NCBI RefSeq assembly: GCF_014692495.1
Contig: NZ_JACOIJ010000004.1
Span: 62,001-126,000, forward strand
Direction: 5' to 3'
DNA: 64,000 nucleotides
From: Sphingobacterium litopenaei
GTDB lineage: Bacteria > Bacteroidota > Bacteroidia > Sphingobacteriales > Sphingobacteriaceae
In this document: positions 55,617-64,000 of the stretch, in pieces
How positions within the stretch are numbered: the first letter of the stretch is position 1
How the letters are laid out: every line of letters begins with the position of its first letter
The notes under the pieces: model-generated
Told to the model about the DNA's origin: nothing
Database searches by the model: none
The model's input: only the letters and a program-made list of their open reading frames with translations
Translations under genes and position numbers: made by a program

Positions 55617-58331
55617 ATGAAAAGAACATCTATACTATACCTCGCTTTTTCCTTTTTTGCTTTGGTCAATCCGAAAATGGGATTTACACAAAATCCCTTT
55701 TGGGAAGAAGTCAAAAAACAGCCTGCAACACTAGGAATCGATAAAGGATCAAAAGATTTTAAGCTTACGAACTTCAATCTATCTATACTTAATTCTTCTC
55801 AAACTGTGGCAAGTCTGAAGTTAAAAACGGACAGTAAATTTGATTATACACCCGATGAGCTGTTGAATAAACGGGACAGAGATAAGTTCTTCCATTTGGG
55901 TGATTTAAACATCAGTATCAAGCCAGTTGGAAGCTCGGATTGGAAGAATTATTCCTCATCTACCAAAAGAGTAGATGTAAAGCCCATCATCGATAAAAAG
56001 TCTCTTGTGGCGGCCAATATTTCTGCAGCCTTAGGCGATATTCCACTACAAGTGAATCGTTATTGGCAAAATATCAATGGCGATTTGGTGTTGAAATTCG
56101 AAATAAAAAATACGACAAAATCCAAATATGAGATTGGAGCTTTAGGAATTCCTATGATCTTCAACAATAATTTGGATTGGAAAAATCTCGATACGGCGCA
56201 CATGGACAATGTGTTTTTTGATCCGTACATCGGAAAAGATGCTGGTTATCTACAAGTCAACAGATTACATGGCAATGGGCCAAGTTTATTGGTATTGCCT
56301 TATGAAAATGCGGGGTTTGAGGCTTATAACCCTTTGAATTCGGACCCTACCCCACGAAGTATTACGTTCGAAGGTTTTCACGAATGGGTAATCCACAGCA
56401 AAGCTTATGCGGAGACCGAGTGGAAAGGTGTAGAACAGTGGAATACGCCCACATCAACCATTTTAAAGCCGGGACAAAGTAAATCCTTTGCGTTACGTTT
56501 TGTGCTTGCTCCTAGTATCAAACAGATTGAAAATGAATTAATCCGCCAACAAAGACCCATAGCCGTTGGTGTCTCGGGATATGTATTGCCGATCAACAAT
56601 ACCGCAAAATTATTTGTGAAATCCACAAAAGCGATCAAAAAAATACAGTCTTATCCAGCAGACGCATTAGAACTACGCAAAGAACCAAACACGGCTAATA
56701 AATGGGATAATTATACGGTAAAAGGTAAAAAGTGGGGACGCGCTCGAGTAGATATTACTTATGAAGATGGTAGCTTGCAAACCGTTCATTACAAAGTAAT
56801 CAAAGCGGAAAAAGATGTGGTCAAAGATTTAGGTCATTTCTTGACTACGGTACAATGGTATGAGAATCCAAATGATTTATTTGGAAGATCACCTTCCGTT
56901 ATATCTTACGATTACGAAACTAAATCGCATATCACACAGGAAAAACGCGCCTGGTACGCAGGTTTAAGTGACGAAGCCGGTGCCGCGAGTTGGTTAGCCG
57001 CGATTATGAAGCAATTGCTACAACCGCAGCCTGAAGAAATCAACAAACTTAAACGTTTTGCCAATGAAACAATGTACGGTAGAATACAACATAAAGAGGG
57101 CAAAAATAAATATGGCGTAGTAAAAAGTTTATTCTACTATGAGCCTGATTCTATGCCTGCAGGAACGTACAGTGCAGATATCAATTATAAAACTTGGTCT
57201 GCATGGCCTAAAAAAGAAGCTGATAATATCGGACGTTCGTATAATTATCCGCATGTTGCTGCCGCACATTGGGTATTATATAAACTGAGCAGAAATTATA
57301 CGAATCTAGTAACCGAAGAAGGTTGGTCCAATTATTTAAGACGCGCGTACCATACAGCCATTGCTATGGTTGAAAAAGCCCCTTATTATGCCCAATTCGG
57401 ACAGATGGAAGGAAGTGTATTTTTATTTATTCTCCAGGATTTGAAAAAAGAGGGATTAACCACTGAAGCTAATCATTTGGAATCCACTATGCGCAAAAGA
57501 GCGGAGCATTGGCGTACCTTAAATTACCCTTTCGGAAGCGAAATGCCTTGGGATTCTACAGGTCAGGAGGAAGTCTATATATGGTCCAAATATTTTGGAT
57601 TTAATGACAAAGCTTTGGTAACCTTAAATGCCATTTTAGCCTACATGCCTACAGTGCCACATTGGGGATATAATGGAAGTGCACGACGCTATTGGGATTT
57701 TGTGTATGGAGGCAAGTTATCCCGTATCGAGCGCCAGTTGCATCATTATGGCTCGGCATTAAATTCCATTCCTGTTCTGCATGAATACAGAAATAATCCG
57801 AACGATTTTTATTTATTACGTGTAGGTCATGCTGGAATGATGGGCGCATTAGCTAATGTTACTGAGGATGGTTTTGGTCCAGCTGCTTTCCACTCCTATC
57901 CTTCTACCTTAGCCAATGATGGCATTTCTGGAGATTATGGTAGTGGTTTCTATGGTTATGCGGTGAATTCAGGCACTTATATTGTCAAACACCCTGAATT
58001 TGGATGGTTAGCATTTTCCGGAAACTTAACCCAGCAACAGCATAACATATCAGTGGAAGTGACCACCTCTTCACAAGCCAGAGTATTCTTAGCCGAAGAA
58101 AATCTGTGGGTAACTACCGAGGTTGGTGAGATCAGCAAATTCATTTATGATGAGAAAACCAAAGATGTTACTTTAACATTTAACAGTACGGTAAACAATA
58201 TAGAAATCGACAACATAATTTTATCTTTGAACCAAGAAAGTGACTATAAAGTGGAAAGTTATAGTAAAAATTCCAGTGGCAGATATCTTATTCCTAAAGG
58301 AACTTCGTCGATTAAACTAAAAAAGATTTAA
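55617..58331 (+). CDS. DUF5695 family exported protein, possible glycoside hydrolase
   Basis: 904 residues with a signal peptide ending KMGFTQ. The N-terminal 330 residues are beta-rich (FKLTNFNLSILNSSQTVASLKL, FFHLGDLNISIKPVG, VNRYWQNINGDLVLKFEIKN). Residues 420-800 are rich in helices with spaced Trp/Tyr/His motifs (AWYAGLSDEAGAASWLAAIM, NYPHVAAAHWVLYKLSRNY, YAQFGQMEGSVFLFIL, YIWSKYFGFNDKAL, PHWGYNGSARRYWDF). The tail is a beta-sandwich. This layout resembles alpha/alpha-barrel carbohydrate enzymes, but I know no proven activity. The next gene, 3 nt away, is an Xaa-Pro aminopeptidase, and the divergent operon degrades hydroxyproline, so action on glycosylated Hyp/Pro peptides is a reasonable prediction. 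Acidic candidates lie in the QMEGS, MPWDSTGQEEVY and NDGISGDYGSG segments. Confidence 0.75.
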   Translation: MKRTSILYLAFSFFALVNPKMGFTQNPFWEEVKKQPATLGIDKGSKDFKLTNFNLSILNSSQTVASLKLKTDSKFDYTPDELLNKRDRDKFFHLGDLNISIKPVGSSDWKNYSSSTKRVDVKPIIDKKSLVAANISAALGDIPLQVNRYWQNINGDLVLKFEIKNTTKSKYEIGALGIPMIFNNNLDWKNLDTAHMDNVFFDPYIGKDAGYLQVNRLHGNGPSLLVLPYENAGFEAYNPLNSDPTPRSITFEGFHEWVIHSKAYAETEWKGVEQWNTPTSTILKPGQSKSFALRFVLAPSIKQIENELIRQQRPIAVGVSGYVLPINNTAKLFVKSTKAIKKIQSYPADALELRKEPNTANKWDNYTVKGKKWGRARVDITYEDGSLQTVHYKVIKAEKDVVKDLGHFLTTVQWYENPNDLFGRSPSVISYDYETKSHITQEKRAWYAGLSDEAGAASWLAAIMKQLLQPQPEEINKLKRFANETMYGRIQHKEGKNKYGVVKSLFYYEPDSMPAGTYSADINYKTWSAWPKKEADNIGRSYNYPHVAAAHWVLYKLSRNYTNLVTEEGWSNYLRRAYHTAIAMVEKAPYYAQFGQMEGSVFLFILQDLKKEGLTTEANHLESTMRKRAEHWRTLNYPFGSEMPWDSTGQEEVYIWSKYFGFNDKALVTLNAILAYMPTVPHWGYNGSARRYWDFVYGGKLSRIERQLHHYGSALNSIPVLHEYRNNPNDFYLLRVGHAGMMGALANVTEDGFGPAAFHSYPSTLANDGISGDYGSGFYGYAVNSGTYIVKHPEFGWLAFSGNLTQQQHNISVEVTTSSQARVFLAEENLWVTTEVGEISKFIYDEKTKDVTLTFNSTVNNIEIDNIILSLNQESDYKVESYSKNSSGRYLIPKGTSSIKLKKI

Positions 58332-58334
58332 ATT

Positions 58335-59732
58335 ATGTTTTCAGCTGATACTTACATACAACGCAGACAACAATTAATACAAAATATCAATACCAAAGGG
58401 ATTCTTTTGTTCTTAACGAACAAGGAGAATCCTATTAATTTTGAGCACAACTGCTATCCTTTCAGACAGGATAGCACTTTTTTATATTATTTTGGAATAA
58501 AAGCTGCTGGTATCTATGCAGCAATTGATTTAGATGCCAATGAAACGATTATATTCGGTGATGAAGCGAGTATAGATAATATTGTGTGGACCGGTAGATT
58601 AGAGTCTTTGCACGAAAAAGTTACTAAGTCGGGAGTACACAAAATTCTTCCCAACAAAGAAATTCATACTTACTTTCAGAAAGCTATTGCGCAAAATCGT
58701 ACCATTCATTATCTACCGCCTTACCAGGCATATAATAAGATTCTACTTTCCGAATTAACGCAACAACCGATTAACAATCTTCAACCCTCGGTATCTTTTA
58801 TAAAAGCTGTTGTACAGCAACGCGCTATCAAAGAAGAACAAGAAATTCAAGAGATTGAAAAAGCGTTGACTACGACTGTCGAGATGCATAAGTTAGCAAT
58901 GCGTATTACCCAAGCAGGTATGAAAGAATATGAAATCATCAATGCAATGCGTCATTATGCAGAAGATCAAGGATGTACATTTGCTTATCCTCCAATTGTG
59001 ACTAAGCATGGTGAAATACTACACAACTTGCATAGTCATCATGTTGTTTCATTGGGTGACATGATTCTGAATGATTCGGGATGCGAAACAGAAAAAGGTT
59101 ATGCCGCTGATTTGACCCGTACCTATCCTATAGCAGGCAACTTTTCAGCCGCTCAACGCGATATTTATAACATCGTACATCAAGCCATTAATTCTGCTAG
59201 TAGTATACTTTCTCCTCAAATAAAATTCCGCGATGTACATCTTCGTTCGGCAACTACTTTAATGGAAGGTTTAAAAGATTTGGGTCTTGTCAAAGGGAAT
59301 ATAGAAGATGCTGTACAAGCTAACGCTTTTACCCTGTTTTTTCAATGTGGAACGGGGCATATGATGGGATTGGATGTACATGATATGGAAGACTTAGGAG
59401 AACAATATGTTGGCTACACTACAGAAGAACCAAAGGATACCCAAACATTCGGATGGAAATCTTTGCGCTTGGCGAAGAAACTAGAAGTAGGTAATGTGCT
59501 GACTGTAGAACCTGGAATTTACTTTATTCCTACGCTAATAGATATGTGGGCATCTGAGCGAAAACTATCCGAATTTATTAATTACGATAAGTTAGAAGCA
59601 TATAAAAATTTTGGAGGTATTCGCATCGAAGATAATTATTTGATAATAGCAGATGGTTACCGTGTATTGGGGCCTCCTCTTGTACAATCTATTGAAGAGA
59701 TTGAAAACTATCGCTCGTCTCATCTTTCATAA
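58335..59732 (+). CDS. Xaa-Pro aminopeptidase / prolidase, M24B family
   Basis: 465 residues with no signal peptide, so cytoplasmic. An N-terminal creatinase-like domain covers 1-165 (FRQDSTFLYYFGIK). The C-terminal pita-bread domain carries the five metal ligands Asp247 (LNDSGC), Asp259 (AADLTRT), His342 (GTGHMMG), Glu392 (VEPGIYF) and Glu432 (RIEDNY). It removes the residue N-terminal to proline (or possibly hydroxyproline), or splits Xaa-Pro dipeptides. It starts 3 nt after the DUF5695 stop and so is translationally coupled to it. It would process the Xaa-Pro/Xaa-Hyp dipeptides made by the DPP-IV-type enzyme of the divergent operon after uptake. Confidence 0.93.
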   Translation: MFSADTYIQRRQQLIQNINTKGILLFLTNKENPINFEHNCYPFRQDSTFLYYFGIKAAGIYAAIDLDANETIIFGDEASIDNIVWTGRLESLHEKVTKSGVHKILPNKEIHTYFQKAIAQNRTIHYLPPYQAYNKILLSELTQQPINNLQPSVSFIKAVVQQRAIKEEQEIQEIEKALTTTVEMHKLAMRITQAGMKEYEIINAMRHYAEDQGCTFAYPPIVTKHGEILHNLHSHHVVSLGDMILNDSGCETEKGYAADLTRTYPIAGNFSAAQRDIYNIVHQAINSASSILSPQIKFRDVHLRSATTLMEGLKDLGLVKGNIEDAVQANAFTLFFQCGTGHMMGLDVHDMEDLGEQYVGYTTEEPKDTQTFGWKSLRLAKKLEVGNVLTVEPGIYFIPTLIDMWASERKLSEFINYDKLEAYKNFGGIRIEDNYLIIADGYRVLGPPLVQSIEEIENYRSSHLS

Positions 59733-59743
59733 TTCATAAAAAA

Positions 59744-59770
59744 ATCCCTCTAGAATATTTCTAGAGGGAT
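59744..59770. terminator. Bidirectional terminator between the aminopeptidase and GH127 genes
   Basis: A perfect 12-bp stem ATCCCTCTAGAA/TTCTAGAGGGAT with a 3-nt loop lies between convergent genes. The minus strand continues into seven Ts and the plus strand into AAATTTTATAG, so it best serves the GH127 transcript but can stop both. Confidence 0.8.
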
Positions 59771-59805
59771 AAATTTTATAGATACGGATTACGACTTCCT
59801 TTGAT

Positions 59806-62800
59806 CTATTTCAATGTGACATCTAGATACACCGAATGTCTTCGGTATGTATCATAGAACGGTTTAAATTGCACTCCATCAATTTGGAATTCTAAAGTTT
59901 TCGGATCCCCTTGTATAGTCTTACCCAAATCTTTAGCATTTAGCGTCACTTTTCTCCAATCCACTCTAGCCTCTGGCTCTTGTGCAGCTAATAAAATCGG
60001 ACCATAGAAAAGACTAGCTATATTTTGCTGATCCATTACAGGATCTAAATGGAAATCAAACGCCATTTGTAGCTCAATCGTATCCCCATTTTTCCAATTC
60101 TTTTGCAAGGCTAAATAAGTGCCCGCTTCAGCTTTAACCAATTCTTGTTTACCATTTATCTTTACCACAAAACCCTTTTTTGCCCATTGTGGGACACGCA
60201 CGTGCATAGTAAAATTACCCTCGCCTTTTACCACTAAACGTGTTTGATCTTCTTTTGGAAAATTAGTGATCTGCTCGATAATAACATTGCGTTCTTTCCA
60301 ATCCAATGTGGAAGGAATATATAGATTCACATACAGAGACTTATTGTCGATACTTCTGTGATAAATCGCATTTTGCAATTTGGTATTACTTTCTATGGCT
60401 GTTCCGTTACAACACGTAAATCCTGTCATATTTGGATTGCCAAATTGTTTGATAGAACCTGGACGAAGCGGAACATGGTACGTATTTGCTGGTGTATTTT
60501 CATCTACAGAAGCTAAAATATGATTATATAAAGCGCGTTCATAATAATCCATGTACTCTGCCTTTTGATCAAACATAAATAAGTTGGAAGTCAGCTTCAA
60601 CATATTATAAGTAGCACAAGTTTCATTTTGACCGCCTGACGAGAATCCGTTCTCATACAAAGTAGAAGGTTCCTTTGTGAAACATTCGGCATTTGCTGGA
60701 TTGCGGGCACCTGCCACACCACCAATACTGTACATATAATCATTTACAGCTTTGTACCAGAAATTGTCAGCGACTTTGTAATATTCTTCTAGATTTGATA
60801 CGCGGTACATTTCGATACTTCCTACGATCTGCGGTATATGCTGATTAGAATGCAACCCACGGAAAGAATCCACATTCTTGGCAAGTCCATGTGCATGATC
60901 CGCATTCCCAAAGAATAAATCTATATTATCAAAGAGCTGTGCAGTTTTAAGGTATTTACTGTCTTTTGTAATGTCTGCTAGATGCGCTAAAGTTTCATTC
61001 ATACCGCCAAATTCGCCAGCGATATAAGTATTCCACATACTAATAAGCGTTTCTTTTGGCAAAGCATTCAAACGAATATGCACCCAATCTGTCATACCAA
61101 TAGCAATATCCAAAGCTTTCTTATTTCCGCTTACCTCATATACATCCAAAAGTCCAGCTAATATCTTATGCAAAGTATAATAAGGAGCCCACACCTGATT
61201 TTTTTGTCCCCCATATTTAGCGCCCTTCTCCAACATAATAAATTGGTCAGGTGGATAAGCACTTAAAAATCCCTTTCCCCAATTCCAATAATCAGTACGA
61301 ATACCCTCAACACTCAAATCCGAATCATAACCTTCTCTATTTGGTCCTACCGGAACTTTCAATGGATCGGCAACTGATTCACCATTGCTATTTGGCTTAC
61401 CTGAAAGTTGTGCCAAATCATATAAAACATCCACCATATAGGACATTTTTTGTTCGAAATTTTGATGCAACGTCTTATCTGCTTTGGTACTAGCATAAGC
61501 CTGTGCCAATGCTGTTAAGTAATGTCCGGTCGCATGACCACGAAGTTTGGTATCCTGACTGTCCCACACTCCTAGCGGTTTAGCGCCTGTAGGTTGTGAT
61601 TGTCCAAAAGCATTTCGGAACATATACAAGAAGGAATTTGGATCCGTGTTGGCTAATGTTCCTAAGAATTTATCTCTATTTTCAATAAACTTCGTTTGTT
61701 GGTTATTTGCATCTGTGTTCAAGGAAACCTGTTCCAATGGAAAGGCTGCTAATTGTACTGCAGGAGCTTTACTTGTTGTACTTGATTTAACTGTTATTAT
61801 CGCCTTTGGAATCAGAGATGATCCTGGAATTTTTCCAGTAATGGTATACTGCCCAGCCTGCAACACTTCGGCATTATCAATTGGCGCAGGCCAAATGACA
61901 CGTACCTTAGGTCCTACCATATTGTCTTTGTATTCGCCCTGTATATAACTTGGTAGCCTTGGCAACTCTCCCACTTGTGTTTCGATCTGTACATCCGACA
62001 CTTTTACTAAATAACTATTATACAATTGAGATTGTGTAATAGGAAATTCTGGAAGATTGTCTTCCACTTTTCCCATGCGGCTTTGATCTTGACGTACGCC
62101 TTTTACTACATTATTATAAATACCTGCTATTTGTCTTTTACTTAGGGGCACCCGATAAACTCTAAAATCATGCAATAATGCTTGAAGTGAAGCATCTTTC
62201 TTCAGTGCAGAATTACCAATCCATAAGGTAGAACCTTCCACAGATCCGGAACCAAATAATTTAGCGAAATCAATAGTGAAACCCGTTTTTTCGGCTAATA
62301 ATTTATTGTCCGCATATAAACTGATTGTCTTTGCAGGAGCATCTAATACCACTACTAAATGACTCCATTTATTTAAAGGAAGAGAAGCCCCTTCTAAGTT
62401 ACTTCCTGCGAAATTAACATACAGTTTTCCCTTTTCTTGATAAGCAGAAAACAAAGACTTTTTATTTTTTCCAAAATCAAATATAGTTTGTGCTTTTGAA
62501 TCTGATTTAGAAAATATCCAAGCAGAAATACTTAAGGATTCAATATTTAACAAGACGTCACTTGGCAAGGACAAGGATTCTGATTTCTTATTTTCAAAGG
62601 ATAAGACTTTTGTGAATTTAGTATCTGTAACGAATTTTGGCTGACCGCCTTGATAAGTAGCATGTAAATTGTTGCGAGACCAATCTTTAAGATCACCATT
62701 AAAAATATATCGCGAAACCATTCCTGTTTCCCCAATACCATCTAATATTTGATCTCCACTTTGTGCCTTTCCCATATAGGAAAAACACACGCTTATTATT

Positions 62801-62841
62801 ACAGGTAAAATCTTTGAAAATGCTTTTATAGATATCATCAT
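59806..62841 (-). CDS. GH127/GH146-type beta-L-arabinofuranosidase with N-terminal LamG domain
   Basis: About 1011 residues from ATG 62841 (the frame reaches 62844 only as TTG). The signal peptide ends YMGKAQ. Residues 40-245 are LamG (SISAWIFSKSD, WSHLVVVLDAPAKTISLYADN). Residues 285-355 are an Ig-like linker. Residues 360-1010 are the DUF1680 catalytic module: GHATGHYL, YTLHKILAGLLDVYE, GEFGGMNE, then ENGFSSGGQNETC with Glu740 and Cys742, and GFTCCNGT with Cys810 and Cys811. In GH127 HypBA1 the same Glu, Cys, Cys, Cys set binds Zn and one Cys is the nucleophile, so the site is intact. HypBA1 splits beta-1,2-linked arabinofuranose on hydroxyproline; GH146 acts on pectic arabinose. The hydroxyproline neighbours favour the first, by inference. 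Confidence 0.9.
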   Translation of the reverse strand: MMISIKAFSKILPVIISVCFSYMGKAQSGDQILDGIGETGMVSRYIFNGDLKDWSRNNLHATYQGGQPKFVTDTKFTKVLSFENKKSESLSLPSDVLLNIESLSISAWIFSKSDSKAQTIFDFGKNKKSLFSAYQEKGKLYVNFAGSNLEGASLPLNKWSHLVVVLDAPAKTISLYADNKLLAEKTGFTIDFAKLFGSGSVEGSTLWIGNSALKKDASLQALLHDFRVYRVPLSKRQIAGIYNNVVKGVRQDQSRMGKVEDNLPEFPITQSQLYNSYLVKVSDVQIETQVGELPRLPSYIQGEYKDNMVGPKVRVIWPAPIDNAEVLQAGQYTITGKIPGSSLIPKAIITVKSSTTSKAPAVQLAAFPLEQVSLNTDANNQQTKFIENRDKFLGTLANTDPNSFLYMFRNAFGQSQPTGAKPLGVWDSQDTKLRGHATGHYLTALAQAYASTKADKTLHQNFEQKMSYMVDVLYDLAQLSGKPNSNGESVADPLKVPVGPNREGYDSDLSVEGIRTDYWNWGKGFLSAYPPDQFIMLEKGAKYGGQKNQVWAPYYTLHKILAGLLDVYEVSGNKKALDIAIGMTDWVHIRLNALPKETLISMWNTYIAGEFGGMNETLAHLADITKDSKYLKTAQLFDNIDLFFGNADHAHGLAKNVDSFRGLHSNQHIPQIVGSIEMYRVSNLEEYYKVADNFWYKAVNDYMYSIGGVAGARNPANAECFTKEPSTLYENGFSSGGQNETCATYNMLKLTSNLFMFDQKAEYMDYYERALYNHILASVDENTPANTYHVPLRPGSIKQFGNPNMTGFTCCNGTAIESNTKLQNAIYHRSIDNKSLYVNLYIPSTLDWKERNVIIEQITNFPKEDQTRLVVKGEGNFTMHVRVPQWAKKGFVVKINGKQELVKAEAGTYLALQKNWKNGDTIELQMAFDFHLDPVMDQQNIASLFYGPILLAAQEPEARVDWRKVTLNAKDLGKTIQGDPKTLEFQIDGVQFKPFYDTYRRHSVYLDVTLK

Positions 62842-62955
62842 CAATAAATTATAGATATATAATTGCAGAATATATTAATTCTAAAAATAGAAAATTGCTT
62901 AACACAGTTGCACAAGGATTTTAGCTAATATGATGAGGATTTTAACAAAATGAGA

Positions 62956-62978
62956 AATAGCTTTAGGAGAAAGCTATT
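62956..62978 (-). other. Hairpin upstream of the GH127 gene
   Basis: AATAGCTTT (62956-62964) pairs perfectly with AAAGCTATT (62970-62978) around a 5-nt loop. It lies directly behind the DUF5007 terminator on the minus strand and 115 nt before the GH127 start. It could back up that terminator or be part of the GH127 leader. No promoter is clear in the 186-nt gap. Confidence 0.35.
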
Positions 62979-62988
62979 GTGCAAAAAA

Positions 62989-63020
62989 AGAAAAGGTGGA
63001 AACTAAACTCCACCTTTTCT
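62989..63020 (-). terminator. Intrinsic terminator after the DUF5007 gene
   Basis: A perfect 12-bp stem (62989-63000 with 63009-63020) and an 8-nt loop are followed on the minus strand by TTTTTTGCAC. It lies 7 nt past the stop codon, so the DUF5007 gene is the end of its operon. Confidence 0.85.
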
Positions 63021-63027
63021 CTACATA

Positions 63028-64000
63028 TTAGCGAGTCACGCGCGTCACACTTGGTAATCGCACTTCGACGAGGTATGTTCCCTCCATTTTCACTCGGAAA
63101 CCAAACACTGGGTTCACATTATTGTTAGGTAGCCCATCTATTTGTGCAAATGCAGCGGGAATACGGTAATAATTCAAGTATCCCCAATCTGTACCCGCTT
63201 TGTCCACCAACTTACTTAATGGGAAAGGAGCTACTTCGAAATCACAGATGAGAGCTGTATCTGTTGTAATTACAGGATTGAATTTTACATGTGATTCGAA
63301 CATTGGACGGTCTCCGCGTTTTACGATTTCACCAGCTTTAGGATTAAATGGACGTCCCGCTTTATCCACTATTTTCAAGATTACACGAGCACCTTCATTA
63401 CTCACTTTACTACAGCTTAATTTTGGAGCTGTAGTTGTGGTAAATTTCTCCAAAGCATCAGAGCCTGTGGCAGCTTCGTACGTCACCTCAAACATATCAT
63501 CAATACTAGGATCAACGATTTCAATGGTAGCCAAATCTTTGAATAGCTTAGTTCCTCGCGCATTCGTGAAATTAACATCGAATTTATATCGACCTAATGG
63601 CAGATTCGCAGAAGCACGATTGAATATAACTTGACCACTTACGGTGTTAAATTCCATAGGTGGCTTTTTTACCACTTCTCTTTTTAGATTTAACAATTCA
63701 ACGGTTGTATCAGTCTCTGCATTAAACACCATTCCATTCTTAAAACTCAGAATTTCATAATCGTTAAAAAATTCTGCTGGAGCTGGTTCCCCTGTTTGCG
63801 CATCGCGAAGATTTAGCAATTCAAAGGTATAGGGAGGCGTACTTCCGTCTGCATTTATGCGATCGGACATAGTTAGTGACATTCCCCTTTTACAATATAT
63901 AATATCAGATTTATAGCGGATATTATCACTTTGAAAGCCGTTTTCGATTTTCGAACATGCCCCAACAGCCAAACCTAAACCCACTAGTGCTACTATTTTT
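63028..64000 (-). CDS. DUF5007 family lipoprotein (start beyond the right edge)
   Basis: The frame stays open to the last bases of the window: KIVALVGLGLAVGACSK is readable, a lipoprotein signal whose initiating Met lies just outside. A GTG at 63984 is inside this signal and not the start. About 320 residues are visible: SDNIRYKSDIIYCKRGM, a YTFELLNLRDAQTGEPAPAEFF block, LPLGRYKFDVNFTNARGTKLF, and GRPFNPKAGEIVKRGDRPMF. The same order of motifs is seen in the 33261-34664 protein, which has an extra DUF4859 domain. Such genes typically close SusC/SusD operons, so a further SusCD pair is expected right of the window. The likely role is a surface ligand-binding accessory. Confidence 0.72.
   Translation of the reverse strand, partial: KIVALVGLGLAVGACSKIENGFQSDNIRYKSDIIYCKRGMSLTMSDRINADGSTPPYTFELLNLRDAQTGEPAPAEFFNDYEILSFKNGMVFNAETDTTVELLNLKREVVKKPPMEFNTVSGQVIFNRASANLPLGRYKFDVNFTNARGTKLFKDLATIEIVDPSIDDMFEVTYEAATGSDALEKFTTTTAPKLSCSKVSNEGARVILKIVDKAGRPFNPKAGEIVKRGDRPMFESHVKFNPVITTDTALICDFEVAPFPLSKLVDKAGTDWGYLNYYRIPAAFAQIDGLPNNNVNPVFGFRVKMEGTYLVEVRLPSVTRVTR

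Noticed and set aside
62842..62844. TTG start for the GH127 gene
   Set aside because: It is followed immediately by two ATG codons that give the same signal peptide.
63200..63634. 144-codon plus-strand frame opposite the DUF5007 gene
   Set aside because: It is a shadow of a lipoprotein gene with clear homology to another gene in the window; no recognisable domain or start context.
1..64000. Mobile elements, tRNA genes, CRISPR arrays or prophage
   Set aside because: No transposase, integrase, direct-repeat array or cloverleaf-like sequence was found on reading both strands.

Overview
The window is AT-rich DNA from a member of the Bacteroidota, most likely a Sphingobacterium-like genus of the Sphingobacteriaceae. 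The signs are four complete SusC/SusD outer-membrane pairs, many lipoproteins with fasciclin (FAS1) domains, promoter boxes resembling the Bacteroidota TAnnTTTG type, and carbohydrate-active enzymes packed into polysaccharide utilisation loci (PULs). I see no rRNA, tRNA, insertion sequence, integrase or CRISPR array. Nearly everything is on the minus strand and reads right to left.

Layout, left to right. (1) 1-3037: the 3' end of a GH28 pectinase, convergent with a GH115 alpha-glucuronidase. (2) 3123-18420: a seven-gene minus-strand operon in the order FAS1 lipoprotein, SusC, SusD, FAS1 lipoprotein, FAS1 lipoprotein, SusC, SusD. Gaps are 0-26 nt and it ends in an intrinsic terminator. (3) 18795-27591: a rhamnose block with a BNR_4 propeller protein (possible Rha-GlcA lyase), rhaT, a bifunctional rhamnulose-1-phosphate aldolase/lactaldehyde dehydrogenase, rhaI, a rhamnulokinase and a CE12 rhamnogalacturonan acetylesterase. 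(4) 27709-40490: a SusC/SusD pair, and a second operon of SusC, SusD, a FAS1-DUF4859 lipoprotein and a DUF5007-like/DUF4859 lipoprotein. (5) 40802-44197: a large multidomain GH43 enzyme. (6) 44352-54411: an operon holding a complete trans-4-hydroxy-L-proline pathway (epimerase, D-hydroxyproline dehydrogenase, pyrroline-4-hydroxy-2-carboxylate deaminase, 2-oxoglutarate semialdehyde dehydrogenase) with two exported peptidases (DUF885 and a DPP-IV-type S9 enzyme) and an amino-acid permease. An AraC regulator lies upstream at 54519-55382. (7) 55617-59732, plus strand: an exported DUF5695 protein coupled to a cytoplasmic Xaa-Pro aminopeptidase. (8) 59806-62841: a GH127/GH146-type beta-L-arabinofuranosidase with its Zn/Cys site intact, then a DUF5007 lipoprotein running off the right edge, probably the tail of another SusC/SusD operon.

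How it may work together (inference): the sugar side removes and uses rhamnose, uronic acid and arabinose from pectin or arabinogalactan. The right-hand 19 kb looks built to strip arabinose from hydroxyproline-rich plant cell-wall glycoproteins (extensins, arabinogalactan proteins), cut the Pro/Hyp-rich peptides, import the products and burn hydroxyproline to 2-oxoglutarate. Joining proline-directed peptidases, a beta-arabinofuranosidase, an uncharacterised DUF5695 protein and the hydroxyproline pathway in one place is the most interesting feature of the window.
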